The notes beneath the pieces are model-generated. The model was not told the origin of the DNA. It saw nothing but the letters and a program-made list of their open reading frames with translations, and made no database searches. A stretch of DNA of 64,000 nt from Ceratodon purpureus (taxonomy: Eukaryota; Streptophyta; Bryopsida; Pseudoditrichales; Ditrichaceae), in the NCBI GenBank assembly GCA_014871385.1, contig CM026428.1:1585088-1649087 (forward strand), written 5' to 3'. Of the stretch, positions 1-11,845 are shown piece by piece (the stretch's first letter is position 1; each line of letters opens with the position of its first letter). Both the position numbers and the translations under genes were made by a program.

Positions 1-751
1 TTAGCTTGTTCTACCAAGTGGTAATAAATGACTTTTTTTTAGGTGAAAACAATCAGAGTTCTTCAGGGGTCGAAATAAATATAAATCTAATTTATTTTTT
101 TATATATGTAATCCATATAAATCCAGCACCCTCAACAAGATCTACCACTATTATAGACAACATCCGTTTCATGCTTGTCTCCCACTCCCACTGCAACTCA
201 TGCGGACTTAAATCATAATGAACCCAAAAGCAACCTCATCTAGTACTACCCTACATTTACCAGAACAAGATCTACCATCAGCATGGAAGATGACAGCGTT
301 AGGGTCCAATAACGCATTTGGAACTCTGAGTCGCAGGTCAGAGATGCACACCTTAAACCGTCATGCTCTCAATTATCCAACATTTTACCCCATGTCGCTT
401 TTGGGATACAGTGACGGGGTTGGGTCGTCGACTTCAACTCCAGGACTTGCAGACTTAATCAATGAGGACGTGGGCTAAATGCCGTCATGTACTCAAAAAC
501 CAAAGGTTTTTCACCCTATTTGTTCATTTGCGGTTTCAAGATCTAGATTTCGTTTAGATAGTGTTGGTTTTGGGACGTGGTGACGGGGTTGGGTCGTCGT
601 CTTGATCAGGCAGAGCATTGGAATGCAAGTGCATTGCAGAGAGAGTTCAGTGCAGAGCTCTAGGGTTTCGCCATCGCCACTCGCGCACCACAGCCTTCAC
701 TTCGGAGCGGGAGCAGGAGCAGGAGCGTCGCCGATCTGTGCGCCTGCCGCC
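1..751 (+). promoter_or_regulatory. Upstream region and probable 5' leader of AP4M, with a 20-bp direct repeat
   Basis: There is no convincing gene here; the short reading frames have no recognisable content. A 20-bp sequence, gtgacggggttgggtcgtcg, occurs exactly at 411-430 and again at 580-599. A shorter motif, aacaagatctacca, occurs near 137 and 264. The sequence becomes GC-rich from about 640 to the start codon at 752, as expected for a plant 5' leader. No clear TATA box was found. A regulatory role for the direct repeat is inference. Confidence 0.4.
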
Positions 752-2008
752 ATGATCTCGCAGTTCTTCGTGCTGTCGCTGCGGGGCGACAACATCGTCT
801 TCCGCGACTGTAAGTTCCGCTCCTCAATTGCGCCCTTAGGGTAATTCTCCTCATCAGCTCAGGTTCAATTCGCGGTGGATTCTGTTGCCTTTTTTTCTTT
901 GAGGAGGAGGGATAGGAATCGGATTCGGATTCGGATTTGGATTCAGCTCTGGTAGGACTGGTTGGAGGGAGATCGTCAGCTCGGGTGGTAGATCGTGTTA
1001 GGGGTTGGAGCGATTGCTGGTTCCTTGGGTTTTGGTCAAGCTGGTTCTGCGGATTGCGCATCGCTTTGGTTTTCGAGCGTGTGGGAGGTATATGAGTGCG
1101 ATAGGGTTTTGAAGAATTCGTTGTCGGGATTTTGGAATCCGACGATGTGATTGTGGACCGGTGGGTGGTGGTGATGCTCGTTTCTGTCACTGGTGCTGTT
1201 GATCGAGTAATTGCGGTGGAGTCAGTTTTAGGTTGACGCTGGTATTGGTTTTATTTAAGTTCTGGGTAAGAGAGTAATGTTGCTCGTGATAATTGAGTTG
1301 GAGTTAGTGGCGATCAGAATTTCATCTCCCAAGGTGGTGAGATCACAGTGAATGCGATGATAAATAGTACTCGGGGTCTCCCCATTGCCGTCGTCTGCAC
1401 TATGTTCTTGTGGATACAGTCAGTTTGTGCTTGTTGGCAATGCGCTTGGCTCTGTGGAACTCAATGTCGTAATATCAGGGCTGCTTATCAGTGGCTGAAG
1501 GACTCTTTTGTGTTTCTTGAACTACACCAGACTGTTTATTAGAATTTAGTGCTATTGTCTTTGAGCCTTTTGTCCGGGTGGATGAGTAATATTCTTGCCA
1601 GGGCCGTCGGAGTTTTCCAGCTGCTAACGATCTCTATTATCAGGAGTATCTAATAAAGCACGTACAATGGGGCTCGTTGATCAATGTTTGCAGACAGAGG
1701 AGATGTATCAAAAAGCAGTGCTGAGATTTTCTTTCGTAAGGTCAAGTTTTGGAAAGGAGAAGAAGGCGAGGAGGCTCCCCCTGTGTTTGTAGGTATTCTA
1801 TTCCTTTTTGTTTTTTTCTTGGGATGCTTATTGGAACAGGATATTGACAACCCATTTTCCAACTACAGCATTTCATTTGCGCCTAAGTTTTGTAGACATG
1901 ACAAGTCAGTGAGGCTTAGTAATTTTTACAGACGTTCTGTTTCATTTCCTTGCTTACTTGTTGCTCTACTATCACCTTGTCAGAGAGTGGGTACCTTATT
2001 CAAGTTGC

Positions 2009-2047
<39 letters not shown>

Positions 2048-5000
2048 CCTTTTTTTTTTTTTGATTGATTCTATGAGTATAAATGTCCTGCATTTCTAAT
2101 GATAAATGTTCTTATTTCTTGGTAAAATTTGCGTTAGTATTTATTTTTACTCGTAACGAGAAATGCCAACTCAAGATTGTGTTGAACTGTCTGTTGCAGA
2201 ATGTAGACGGGGTGAATTACCTACATGTTAAGCACTCAGGATTGCTCTTTGTGGCAACTACCCGAGTAAACCCTTCTCCAGCGTTGGTGTTGGAGTTACT
2301 ACAGAGAATAGCCCGTGTAACGAAAGACTACCTTGGAGTGCTTAACGAAGATTCGTTGCGGAAGAATTTTGTCCTGGTTTACGAGCTGTTGGATGAGATG
2401 ATTGTAAGCCTCAGTATCTTTTTCTTGTTCTATTATGTTTCAAAGTTTTTGCATTACGAGAACTTCTTGCGTATTTCGTGCTTAGAAAGTTACTCATCAG
2501 CATAGTACTCCTGCTTTTCTGCGAGATCCTCGAATACGGAAGTGATGGGATTAAACTCATATGTGACATGGCTTTCAGAGATTAGATGCTATTTCTGCAA
2601 GGCATGAAAACTGAGCTGCCTGGGCTTTGTCGTATGTTGTTATGTGCAGGATTTTGGTTATCCGCAAACCACATCAACAGAAGGTCTCAAGTCATTTGTG
2701 TTTAATGAGCCCGTGGTCGTAGATGCTGCTCGGATACCTTCACTGGGCCCAGCTGCTATGTTCGTTGTAAGTTTCTTTTCCAAGTCAGTGGTTGATGGAT
2801 CTTGGCTTTGTTGAAAATAAGAGCAGTTTTTACAAGGGTTCATGAACGTGGCATCGCGAATTAATGTGGCATCACGGGTGTGGCATGTATGGTTGTGGCA
2901 GCAAGGGTCAAAGCGTGTACCTGGAACTGCAGTGACAAAGTCCGTGGTAGCCAATGATCCATCGGGCAAGAAACGAGAGGAAGTTTTTGTTGATATCATT
3001 GAGAAGATCAGTGTGACGTTCAATGCAAGTGTAAGTGTTGCTTGTATTCCTCATCTCTGAAACATCATTTACCGAAATCTGTTTTCATCATAATACCTTG
3101 TTTCTGAGCATATTAAATCTTGGGTGATAATAAATCTTTTGACACTCAGGTAACCTGATAAAAATCTGTAGAATATCTGAATTTGTAATGTTTTCTTGCG
3201 CAGGGCTATGTTTTGACTTCTGAGATAGACGGGACCATTCAAATGAAGAGTTACTTGACAGGAAGTCCGGAAATAAAAGTCGGATTGAATGAAGATCTTA
3301 CTGTTGGGGTGCGCAGCAGTGCTCCAAGGGATTTTGGTCAGTATTATTTTTCTTATTTCAGTGCACTTTTTTTTCACTTTCTACTGGAATTCTGATGCGA
3401 ATTGAATCCTCCAGATTACTTTACCTTTGTCGTAATCCTCCAGATTACCTTTACCTTTGGGGTCCTTGCTGCTTGATGTCGTAGTGTGGTTTGTCAATAT
3501 GCGAGCTCTATTTTTGCACTATACCAGAATCATGTCGTATCTGAATTCAATTTGTCAGGGCCCGTTCAAAGGAAGACTCTAGCCCAATTTCGACACGACC
3601 TAATGCTTGGAAGTCGTGACTGGTGTTCAGCTTGAATTATTATCGAGTCATTTAGACAAGGGATCATGCCTAATAGCTGAGGAATGAAATGGCACCTATA
3701 TGGCTTGACCCTTGGTGTGGAATTTACACAATTAATGGAGCACTAGATCTGCGATGTGGAATTCATCCCAACCGTAGTGTTAGGACTAGTTTTGGTTGAA
3801 AGGAGAAAAAGCTAAGGGCAGGGAGCGATGGATATGGTTTTGATGCAGGGATGCTGCCATTTAAGTTGTACTTGAACCCAAGAGGTGCTTTAACTTTTGG
3901 TCTGTATGTAGTCTCATCCAGTTTTCTTCCTTGAATATGTTCATGCAGTTCCGGATTATAGCAGTGGAAATTCGGTGGGTCTTGTGGTCTTGGATGACTG
4001 CAACTTCCATGAATCTGTGCGACTTGATGACTTCGAAACAGAGCGTGCTCTTACATTGGTGAGTCTTCTTCTGGCAGTTAATGCATGGTCTTATATCTTG
4101 AGTTTATAAACTTCCTCACCCTGCATTGATATTGCGTATCATCAATATGTTACTCTTAGGCCTGTGTGGTGTTCACTTTCTGCACTCCTCAAGATCTCAG
4201 GTGTTTTCTGGGTACAGGTTCCCCCCGATGGAGAGTTCCCAATAATGAACTATCGAATGACGCAAGAGTTCAAACCTCCTTTCAAAGTTTATCCCGTGAT
4301 TGAAGAGAAGGGGCCATTCAAGGTACCTTTGGCTTAGTACCAGGACTTAGGATTAATTATGCCTTTGTATTTTATGGTTCGTTTGAGTTCAGGAAATTCT
4401 CGTCGTAATTTGTATCGGCTATAATTTGAAGGCTGCCCCTGCATGTATCGTTGGGCAGTTTCGGTGTAGGTGAGTTGTTGCTCTGGGTCTTTCTGGGCGC
4501 TCTACTCTGGTTTCTATGTTGTGATTGGTTCTTAGTGTACTGTGGTCCGATATCTGCAGGCTGAGGTGCGTTTGAAAGTTCGTGCCGACTTTGCATCTAA
4601 TATCACAGCAAATATGGTAATCTTGCGGGTGCCTATGCCAAAGACCACTACAAGGTATATGACCTACATATGGGTCTGTGAAGAATTCTGTCACTTTGAA
4701 CCCATTTGTGATTAATTGCATCAGGATTGGACTGCTGCAGGTGAATCTATTGAGGCAAATGAGGGCATGGTCATGCTCCTTGCTTTTGAATCTCGTAATT
4801 AGCTCAAATGTAGCATCCGCAAGTGACTTGCCTTCGATTGGGTTCTGAGAAATTTGTGATCGGTGTGGCAGGGTGAGCTTCGCACTGGAGGAAGGGGCTG
4901 TTGGTCAGACCACAGACTTCAAAGAGTCAACGAAAGTTGTGGAATGGTGCTGTCGAAAGGTACATGAAACACAAACTTGTCAGCCAGACCTTTTCAAATT

Positions 5001-5874
5001 CTTTCAGAGATTCAATATAATTAGACATGTAATGACAGAAAGGTGACGATCATGATCAAATATGTGATCTATACAAATGTGTACCTACCTTGTGTATACT
5101 TCAGAGCATCACTTTGAAGCCTCCTATTTCAGTTTTTCTTTTAGCGATACACAGTTCATTCATTCAATTTATAAATACACATGTTGTGCAAGTGAATAAC
5201 TGGTAAACGGTGTCCATTTCGCAATGTTTCATTGCCTGAGCTTTTAATTGCAACGTGGTTGATCACTGTTGACAGATTGTTGGTGGCTCCGATCATGTGC
5301 TAACAGCCAAGCTGACACTCTCTCAAGAAAGGAATGGTACGTGCTCCATCAAGTGTCGCTAATTACGTGATCTATATGTGAAGTTTGTTGAAGATCTTCA
5401 GTGTGTCCAGTAGAGGTATTTCAGTGTTATTTACAATGTTATCAAGAGTGGAATCTTACAATCGCAGATGTCTATTCCTTTGTAACTTTTTGTCGTCTGG
5501 TGTAATTGCAGTTAATATTAAAAAGGAAGCTGGGCCCATCAGCATGACATTCACAATCCCTATGTACAATGCTTCGAAGCTTCAGGTGTGATTGCACTTC
5601 GAACCAAAGCAGCTTCACGATGCTTCTGGTTTGCATGAATTTTGCATGTATTTCAATTTACGATGGGATACTGCTCTTAATAGTATGTACTGCCCTCTAC
5701 CTGAGCATTATGTCTATTACCTCGAGTAAATAGGTTTTGACGGAGCTTTAATATGTGGATGTGATGATAATGCAGGTAAAATATCTGCAGATTGTTAAGA
5801 AGACGAAGTCTTACAATCCGCACAGGTGGGTTCGATATGTGACGCAGGCAAATTCTTACGTCATTCGCACGTAG
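752..5874 (+). CDS. AP4M: AP-4 adaptor complex medium (mu) subunit, 13 exons
   Basis: This is the medium subunit of the AP-4 adaptor, which sorts tyrosine-motif cargo at the trans-Golgi network, in plants towards vacuoles. Exons: 752-809, 1694-1788, 2200-2403, 2650-2766, 2902-3030, 3204-3336, 3949-4058, 4218-4322, 4560-4654, 4872-4959, 5276-5336, 5512-5585 and 5776-5874. Every junction is GT-AG and phases agree, giving 455 residues; plant AP4M is about 450. The protein starts MISQFFVLSLRGDNIVFRD, the AP-4 mu longin-like N-terminus (about residues 1-140), and continues with DGVNYLHVKHSGL and LVLELLQRIARV. The mu homology domain follows, with GTAVTKSVVAND, EIDGTIQMKSYL, DDCNFHESVRL, NYRMTQEFKPPF and KEAGPISMTFTIPMYN, and ends RWVRYVTQANSYVIRT. 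The start is the only ATG giving the family N-terminus. Intron 2 contains a long poly-T tract. The gene looks intact. Exon edges are by eye against the remembered Arabidopsis protein. Confidence 0.96.
2010..2062 (+). repeat. Poly-T tract in intron 2 of AP4M
   Basis: Thirty-eight consecutive T, two C, then thirteen more T lie inside AP4M intron 2 (1789-2199), well upstream of the acceptor at 2199. It is too far from the acceptor to be an ordinary polypyrimidine tract. It may be the trace of a retroposed poly-A tail inserted in reverse orientation, but no adjacent retroposon body is recognisable. Confidence 0.8.
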
Positions 5875-7162
5875 AAGCGGTGCGAACATATGTTTTGGAT
5901 TTCTGTTCATATGCTCTGAGGTATCCACTTGGTGGCGATGAGTAGTCACTTGTTAGTCATATGATGCAGACACGTCGTTGGCGTCTGGCACATGTTAGTC
6001 AGACTTAAGATATTGTAGTTGCCTCTTAGAGTTGTAGAAGCTGGAGTTGTACATGTAATCGAATAAGCTAGTTTGTTAGATACATAGTTGGTGAGTTGCT
6101 AGGGTTCCCTTGAGAGGGAGCTGGAAGTGGGAGACATGATACGAAACTGCTGCTGCTAGTCAATGGGACTTGCGACGTACGTTGTGCAGTACATTTAAGT
6201 GCAATGAAGATGAGCCAGAATCTGAGATTCCATGTATCGTATATTGTTAGAGCAGCATTACTGTGAATTCATGTTTGTACGATCGGATGTTGTAGCCCTT
6301 TCTGTTTCCTGCGATCTCATAACATAGCTGCGAGTCTTTTCGGTTAGGGAGCATCCTCTCTTTCACATACTCATTCCACTTGTCGAGGTCATTTTGTTGA
6401 GAATATTGTCTGCCTGGTTCGCCCTTGCCAACGCAATGGACGAAATTCACAACAACATTCCTATTTGTTCTCCCACCTAGCAGCAATCGATTTTCCTTTA
6501 TTTTGACTCCTGTAATGCAAGTATGACACCCCAAATATCATACCTCATCAAGGCGTACAGCCATGAGAGTGATGACCCATGAGCTGGTCTACCAGGTACT
6601 CGGCCTCCTTCACCTATCTTCACTTCCATGTCTAAACTTTGGGTGGCAGTTTGCAACTCCCTGTCAATTTGTAGACAGTGGGCTTCACATCATATTCTTC
6701 ATGTCCTTCACAAGCTGGTGGCCACAGCATTCATGTAGCAAGATTACTGTAGCAAGATCCAGGATGTGACCCGTCCAGGTTTCTTTGTTGAGTCCTGACG
6801 GTGAACAATCTATCTGCAGCTAAAATTTTGAGGATCGGGTTCTATCAGTAAGTCTATCTTAGTAGGACTGATTTGATGAATGTTTTTATTTTTAAAGTTA
6901 ATCTATTCACAGCATGATCATTTTTTTCATTATGGATGTTTTGGTTTCATTACGGAGAAGATGAGAGAGTTCGTCAAGGCTAGTTTTTGTGACCTGGGTT
7001 TGAGGTATTTGTGCTGTCTACATATGTAATTTAGAGATAATTTACTCTTAATATACTATCTTTCACAAGGATGAGTTCATCGTTCTACACTTACACCCTG
7101 TTCTGGTTCAACTTTAGAATAGTTCAATCCTACATCACCAACTTCGCACCAAGCAAGGTACG

Positions 7163-7190
7163 CAACCCTAAACCCCAAACCCTAAACCCT
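7163..7190 (+). repeat. Short interstitial telomere-like tract
   Basis: The tract contains three near-copies of the plant telomere heptamer read on the C-rich strand (aaccctaaa...aaccctaaaccct). Short tracts of this kind (telo boxes) are common near plant 5' ends. It is about 800 bp upstream of the PPR start, so a promoter role is only possible. Confidence 0.5.
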
Positions 7191-7239
7191 TATGTCGTCA
7201 TGTCGTTAGACAGGGATCTATATATGTAGGGTTTAGAGC

Positions 7240-7348
7240 AGAGTTGTGCGGGTATCACACAAAATCTACGCAACAGTTACATGTAACATTTAGTGTGGTC
7301 ATACTCATGTTCATTAGAAGCAGATTTAAGAGATACCCGCACAACTCT
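7240..7348. repeat. 16-bp perfect inverted repeat
   Basis: The sequence agagttgtgcgggtat at 7240-7255 is matched by its exact reverse complement at 7333-7348, about 77 bp away. The word gtttagag flanks both arms in direct orientation. It could be a decayed small inverted-repeat element, but no target duplication was established. Confidence 0.6.
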
Positions 7349-7999
7349 GGTTTAGAGAGCTCATGGTGCTTGAATATTCCTGCTAATGGTTCTTCTTGTT
7401 GATCTTCTCTAAGCTCCATGATTTGTGAGAAAGATCAAACAGATCAAGCTGACTCTGCACATTTTGAAGGCTGATTGCGCAAGGTGCAGCTACTTCCAAG
7501 GGCATAATCTCGGATAGCGTCAAGTGTGGAGGCCATGTCGAAATACCGTCTTGAACAAAATCCTGCTAGCGACTGGAATCGTCCTAATGCTTAAACGTCA
7601 ACCAATTTCAAAACAATCAACAGCACACAGAGTCAGTAGACATCCACTTCCTCTTTCAAACTCAGCGAGAACATCACCGTAGTCTAGTGCATAAACCATC
7701 GACCAGCAAATTCTACAATGCGTCCCAGCATACATCCCTGACCCATTGTAGAATTGCCTTATGAAATCTGAGAGGTTTATCAAGAGGTATAAGAGAGAGA
7801 AGGATGGGAGCGGCTGAGGGGACAAGCATAGATTACGGAAGAAATGGAAGAAATTAGGGTTGATGGGCTGGTGTCGAACTTAGGTGAAGCCTGGGAGTTG
7901 CAGTGGTGATCGTCAAGGATTCAAGAGTGATGGACTTTGGACGAGATTTCATGAGGTCGAGGGGACTGGTGACTTGGAGATGAGAAGAAGAGGGAACTC

Positions 8000-10525
8000 A
8001 TGGCGGCCATGATGCGCAGCGGATGTCGGGGTTTAAGAGGCTTCTTGTTGTCTGCGGATTCCAGGAGTTATGCCGCGTTGGGCTTGGGACGTTTGCAGGT
8101 CGGGGAGCTTCCCCAAAAGACTAGTATCCCTGAGTGGGTGCCGCCGCCGGATGAGTCCTTACCGCGTCGTCGACCGAGGAACCGGGGTGCGTTTTGGAGA
8201 TTTTTGGATTGAATTTTGTGATTCTTTCTCTATGTTATGTGGAGTTCTAGGAGTGTGGTGTGGAGTTCTGTATCATTAGTGGACTTGATGTAGATTTTTT
8301 TCTGTTGATTTTTGGGCAAGCAGGGGAGACGGTAAAGCTGTGGCGGAAGTTTTTCGAAGATCCGTCGCAATGGTCCGATGTCCGAGCACAGAAGGTGCAG
8401 TCACTGTACTCCTGGGCTCTGTTGAGAATTGCATCATTTGAAGAACAATGATAGGTTTTTAAGGGCTAGATTGTTGTTGATGTTTTGTTGGAAATCGTAT
8501 GGTGATATTTTGTCGTAATGGGGCGAATTTTTACTCAGATTACCGGCGCTTTGGTGGAGTCGAGAGTGTCTGATTTTGGGATGTGATTTGCAGATCAATC
8601 CAAAGCAGCCAGACTGGATTCATAAGGAAACAAAAGAAGCTCTCTGGATGGAGAGCGCAACCACCCCACCTTGGGCGAGAAGGAGGTTGGCAGCGTTAAC
8701 TCCAGTTCAAGCATCATCTGCTGAGACTGAAACCCTAAGCGACGAAGAAGAAGAAGTCGGTTCTACGGATCATGACTTCCAAGAGTTGGCAACCATTAAA
8801 TCAATGTAAAGCCTTTCCCCTAACGCAGATTTTCACTAGAATTAACATCTTGTTGCACGACATCTTTTGTTTTTCATTTGCTAGTCTATATATGTGTAGA
8901 GGTGCTGTTTGGAGAGGATTTTTCGAAACTGAGTTCAGGGTGGGTTTGGCAGGGAGATGCAGACCAGGGCTTTAAACGCAGATCAATCTGATGACACTCC
9001 AATAGGAACTTCTTATCCTGTAAGAAGACCAAGAAGAGGGCCTGTTGTCATTGGTAGCGATGATGATATCAGAGATCTTTGTTTGAATGGTCAACCCAAG
9101 AACTCGCTCCACATTTTAGAGCAGCGGGGGATCGACCCAAGTGCTTATGCGTACGTCTGCTTGCTGAGGAGGTGCACTAATATCAAAGATCTCGCCGAGG
9201 GGAAGTACGTGCATGCCCACATGGCCGAGAGCGATTTTGTACCCAGCACCTTCGTGCTCAACGCACTATTGAACATGTACATGAAGTGCGGTAGTTTTGT
9301 GGATGCTCGTCAAGTGTTCGACAGAATGCAGGAGAAGGATATGTTCACCTGGACCATGATGTTGACTGGGTACGCCAAGTTAGGTCACCCTGAGGAGGCT
9401 TACAAGATTTACGAGCAAATGCAGAAGGAACGTGTGCCAGTTGACAAAATAACCTTCACAACCATTCTCTCTGTTTGTGCAACTTTGAGGTCACTGGACA
9501 AAGGCCGAAGGGTTCATCAGGATATGATTAGAGCGGGAGTACATCCAGATGTATTTCTGGGTAACACTCTCATCGACATGTATGCTAAGTGTGGCAACGT
9601 GATGCAGGGATACAAAGTGTTCAAAGAAATGAGTAACCGTGATGCTATCACTTGGAATATCATGATTTCAGGAGCATCTCAGAATGGCTACTTCGACGAG
9701 GCCTTCAAATTCTTTGAGGCAATGCGAGTTGAAGGCCGGAAGCCAGACAAGGTGACGTACTTGAGTATTCTTAACGCGTGTTCGTCGTTGGAGCAGGGGA
9801 GGATTCTGCATTCCGACATCGTTGAAGCAGGCTTTGAGCTTGACGTGAGGGTGGGGACTGCTTTGGTTAACATGTTTTCAAAGTGTGGTAGTGTTGAGGA
9901 CGCACTCCAGGTGTTCGAAAAGCTTCCTCAGCGAAATGTAGTTTCCTGGACGTCAATGATTGCAGCATATGCTCTAAGCGGCAAATTTGAGAAGGCTTTG
10001 GAATATTTTGAGAAAATGCTTAAAGAGGGCATACGGCCTGATAATCGTGCCTACACGATTGTTTTAAATGTGTGTGCAACTCTGGGAGACTTGGAGAGAG
10101 GGCTACAAGTCCGTGACCATATGGTCAAAAGTGGTATTTCAATAGATTTATTCGTGGAGAATACCCTAATTCACATGTACTGCAAGTGTGGGAGAATGGA
10201 GAATGCGCACCAATTACTTCAAAACATGAAGAAACGAGATGTGGTCTCGTTCACTGCAGTCATTGGAGGCTGTGTGCAGCATGGCCAGTTTCTCGAAGCT
10301 CTTAATGTATTCAACAACATGCAACGAGAAGGTGTGTGGCCAAACACTGCGACGTTCCTTGCTATTTTGAAGGCATGTGTTGGGTTAGGGTCTCTCGCTG
10401 AAGGCAGGCGAATAGAAGCCCTCATTGCAGAAGCTGGACTGACCAAGGACCCAAATATCAAGCATGCCCTTGCTGATATGTATACAAGGTGCGACAGTTG
10501 CAGGGACGCCCAAGGAGCGTCCTGA
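8000..10525 (+). CDS. PDF-motif plus PLS-class pentatricopeptide repeat protein, probably organellar
   Basis: Four exons (8000-8186, 8324-8394, 8594-8805 and 8953-10525) join with GT-AG introns and matching phases to give 680 residues. The N-terminus (MAAMMRSGCRGLRGFLLSA) is Arg/Ser/Ala-rich without acids, like an organelle transit peptide. Residues about 68-121 match the PDF motif of plant organellar single-strand DNA-binding (OSB) proteins: LWRKFFEDPSQW, then NPKQPDWIHKETKEALW, then PPWARRRLAAL. An acidic linker follows (SDEEEE). From about residue 218 to 675 there are tandem 31-36-residue PPR motifs of the PLS type, such as NALLNMYMKCGSFVDARQVF and NTLIDMYAKCGNV. There is no E, E+ or DYW domain; the protein stops early in a new motif (MYTRCDSCRDAQGAS). 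PPR proteins bind organellar RNA site-specifically. A PDF motif ahead of PPR repeats is unusual. PPR identity is certain; linkage to the PDF exons rests on splice phase. Confidence 0.88.
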
Positions 10526-11533
10526 GTTTCCGCCTAATGGGGATCCTGAAACCGGCGATTTGTTACACGATATTGGAGCATTGACAGAACACACAGATGC
10601 ATTCCATTCTCAGCATTTATACAATTTCCTGCTTGTGTGCAAGGGCATGCTGTATAAAAGGTGCTCTTCGGTGCTCTTGTTTAAGCTGACATGCATGTCG
10701 AGAATGACGCCTGTTGAGTTAGAAGATTGGTGAGACACTGCAGCTCTTAACAGAACTAGAAATTCCTGTGGAATATATGATCTGAAGCTTGCAACACAAG
10801 TCGAACAGAAATGGGTTCTTGAGGTATTTGCTTGACAACATGTCATTCAGCTGCGACTCGATGCGGACAATTTCAAGTAAGAACGCACAAACTTGACTCC
10901 CAGTTACGTTTCCAAGCGAGCACTAACCAGTATCTTAGGGAGTACCGTCTTGTGCTTGTTTTATGAACCTACGGTTCTTTCACTGGTTAGGCAGTTTGAG
11001 TGAAACATGTAAGCCACGGTCTCTTACAAGAAGATTTTTTTTGGTATGAGTAGCTCACATCCGTCTTGTGATCTGCAGAGTGGAAATTCTGGGAAAATTT
11101 AATCGGCTTGTGCTGATTATATACATTATTCACACACTGGGTTTAGGTGTCCTAATCAATTTCTGGGGAAGTTGTGGAGCGTTCGGGGTGCCCGAATTGT
11201 GAGATTTGATGGCTTTAAGAACATTAATTTAGTCTAGTTATTTGAAGGTGCTCCATGTAAAAAGAGGATTAATGACATTGTTTCATTATTTGGCCCTGAA
11301 AGGCAGAAGAAGGATGTCTGTTTCCATATTCGAGTGCTTGAATTGAGTAACCTTTGTGTTTTTTTTGGACCTCCTAATGATTCAATGGAGTAAAGTTTTT
11401 TTCTATACTAATTGTACAACTAAGAATCTGAATGGACATACAGCTGCAGACTTTGTGAAATTCCGCCCTAAACACAGGTTCATGTCGGACTGACGTGTAC
11501 AAAATGGTTTCATTAATTCAAACTAGTGGTGCT
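10526..11533 (+). other. 3' region of the PPR gene
   Basis: Just past the PPR stop, a different + frame stays open to 10733. Its first part looks protein-like (PPNGDPETGDLLHDIGAL), so a frameshift or an unrecognised intron near 10510 may have shortened the PPR protein. The rest is AT-rich with no gene that I can support. Confidence 0.35.
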
Positions 11534-11834
11534 CATTTTGGGAGGACATCCCCCAGGCTGGGACTTACCAAGTGCTACGAGCGTTTTTCAGAGGGGCAGG
11601 GTTGATGAGCCCTTAGTTTTTGGTTTTTTATTTTAAAATTCCTAAGCGTGTCCCTCTGAAGCAATTTGGGGCCGCAGGCCCCATTTTTGAATTCAAAATT
11701 ACCAAAAATGGGCTCGGGGGGGTCCAAATTGAAAATTTGAGGGTTTTGGAAGAAAAAAGCCAACCAATGGGAGTGGCTCCTAAAAACGCTCGTAGCACTA
11801 GGTAAGTCCCAGCCGGGGGACGTCCTGTCCACGC
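11534..11834. mobile_element. MITE-like element, copy 1, with 11-bp target duplication
   Basis: The element is bounded on both sides by ctagtggtgct (11523-11533 and 11835-11845), a perfect 11-bp direct repeat read as a target-site duplication. Its terminal inverted repeats are about 55 bp. They include ggctgggactta (left) and its complement taagtcccagcc (right), then gtgctacgagcgttttt against aaaaacgctcgtagcac. The 200-bp interior has no coding capacity. Duplications of 9-11 bp with long TIRs suggest a non-autonomous Mutator-type element; that class assignment is inference. A related, shorter copy lies at 16646-16803. Confidence 0.82.
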
Positions 11835-11845
11835 CTAGTGGTGCT

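Larger units (their letters stand above)
5875..7999. other. Intergenic region between AP4M and the PPR gene
   Basis: The AP4M 3' UTR probably runs to about 6250. A 95-codon open frame on the minus strand (6534-6247) has no recognised domain and no splice support, so I do not call it a gene. A telomere-like tract and an inverted repeat near 7.2 kb are listed separately. The 5' leader of the PPR gene probably starts between about 7800 and 7999. Confidence 0.5.

Noticed and set aside
660-1190. 176-codon minus-strand frame with Ser/Arg-rich content
   Set aside because: It is antisense to AP4M exon 1 and intron 1 and low in complexity, with no domain.
6247-6534. Minus-strand 95-codon gene
   Set aside because: No domain, no splice sites and no promoter were seen, and it lies in the likely 3' flank of AP4M.
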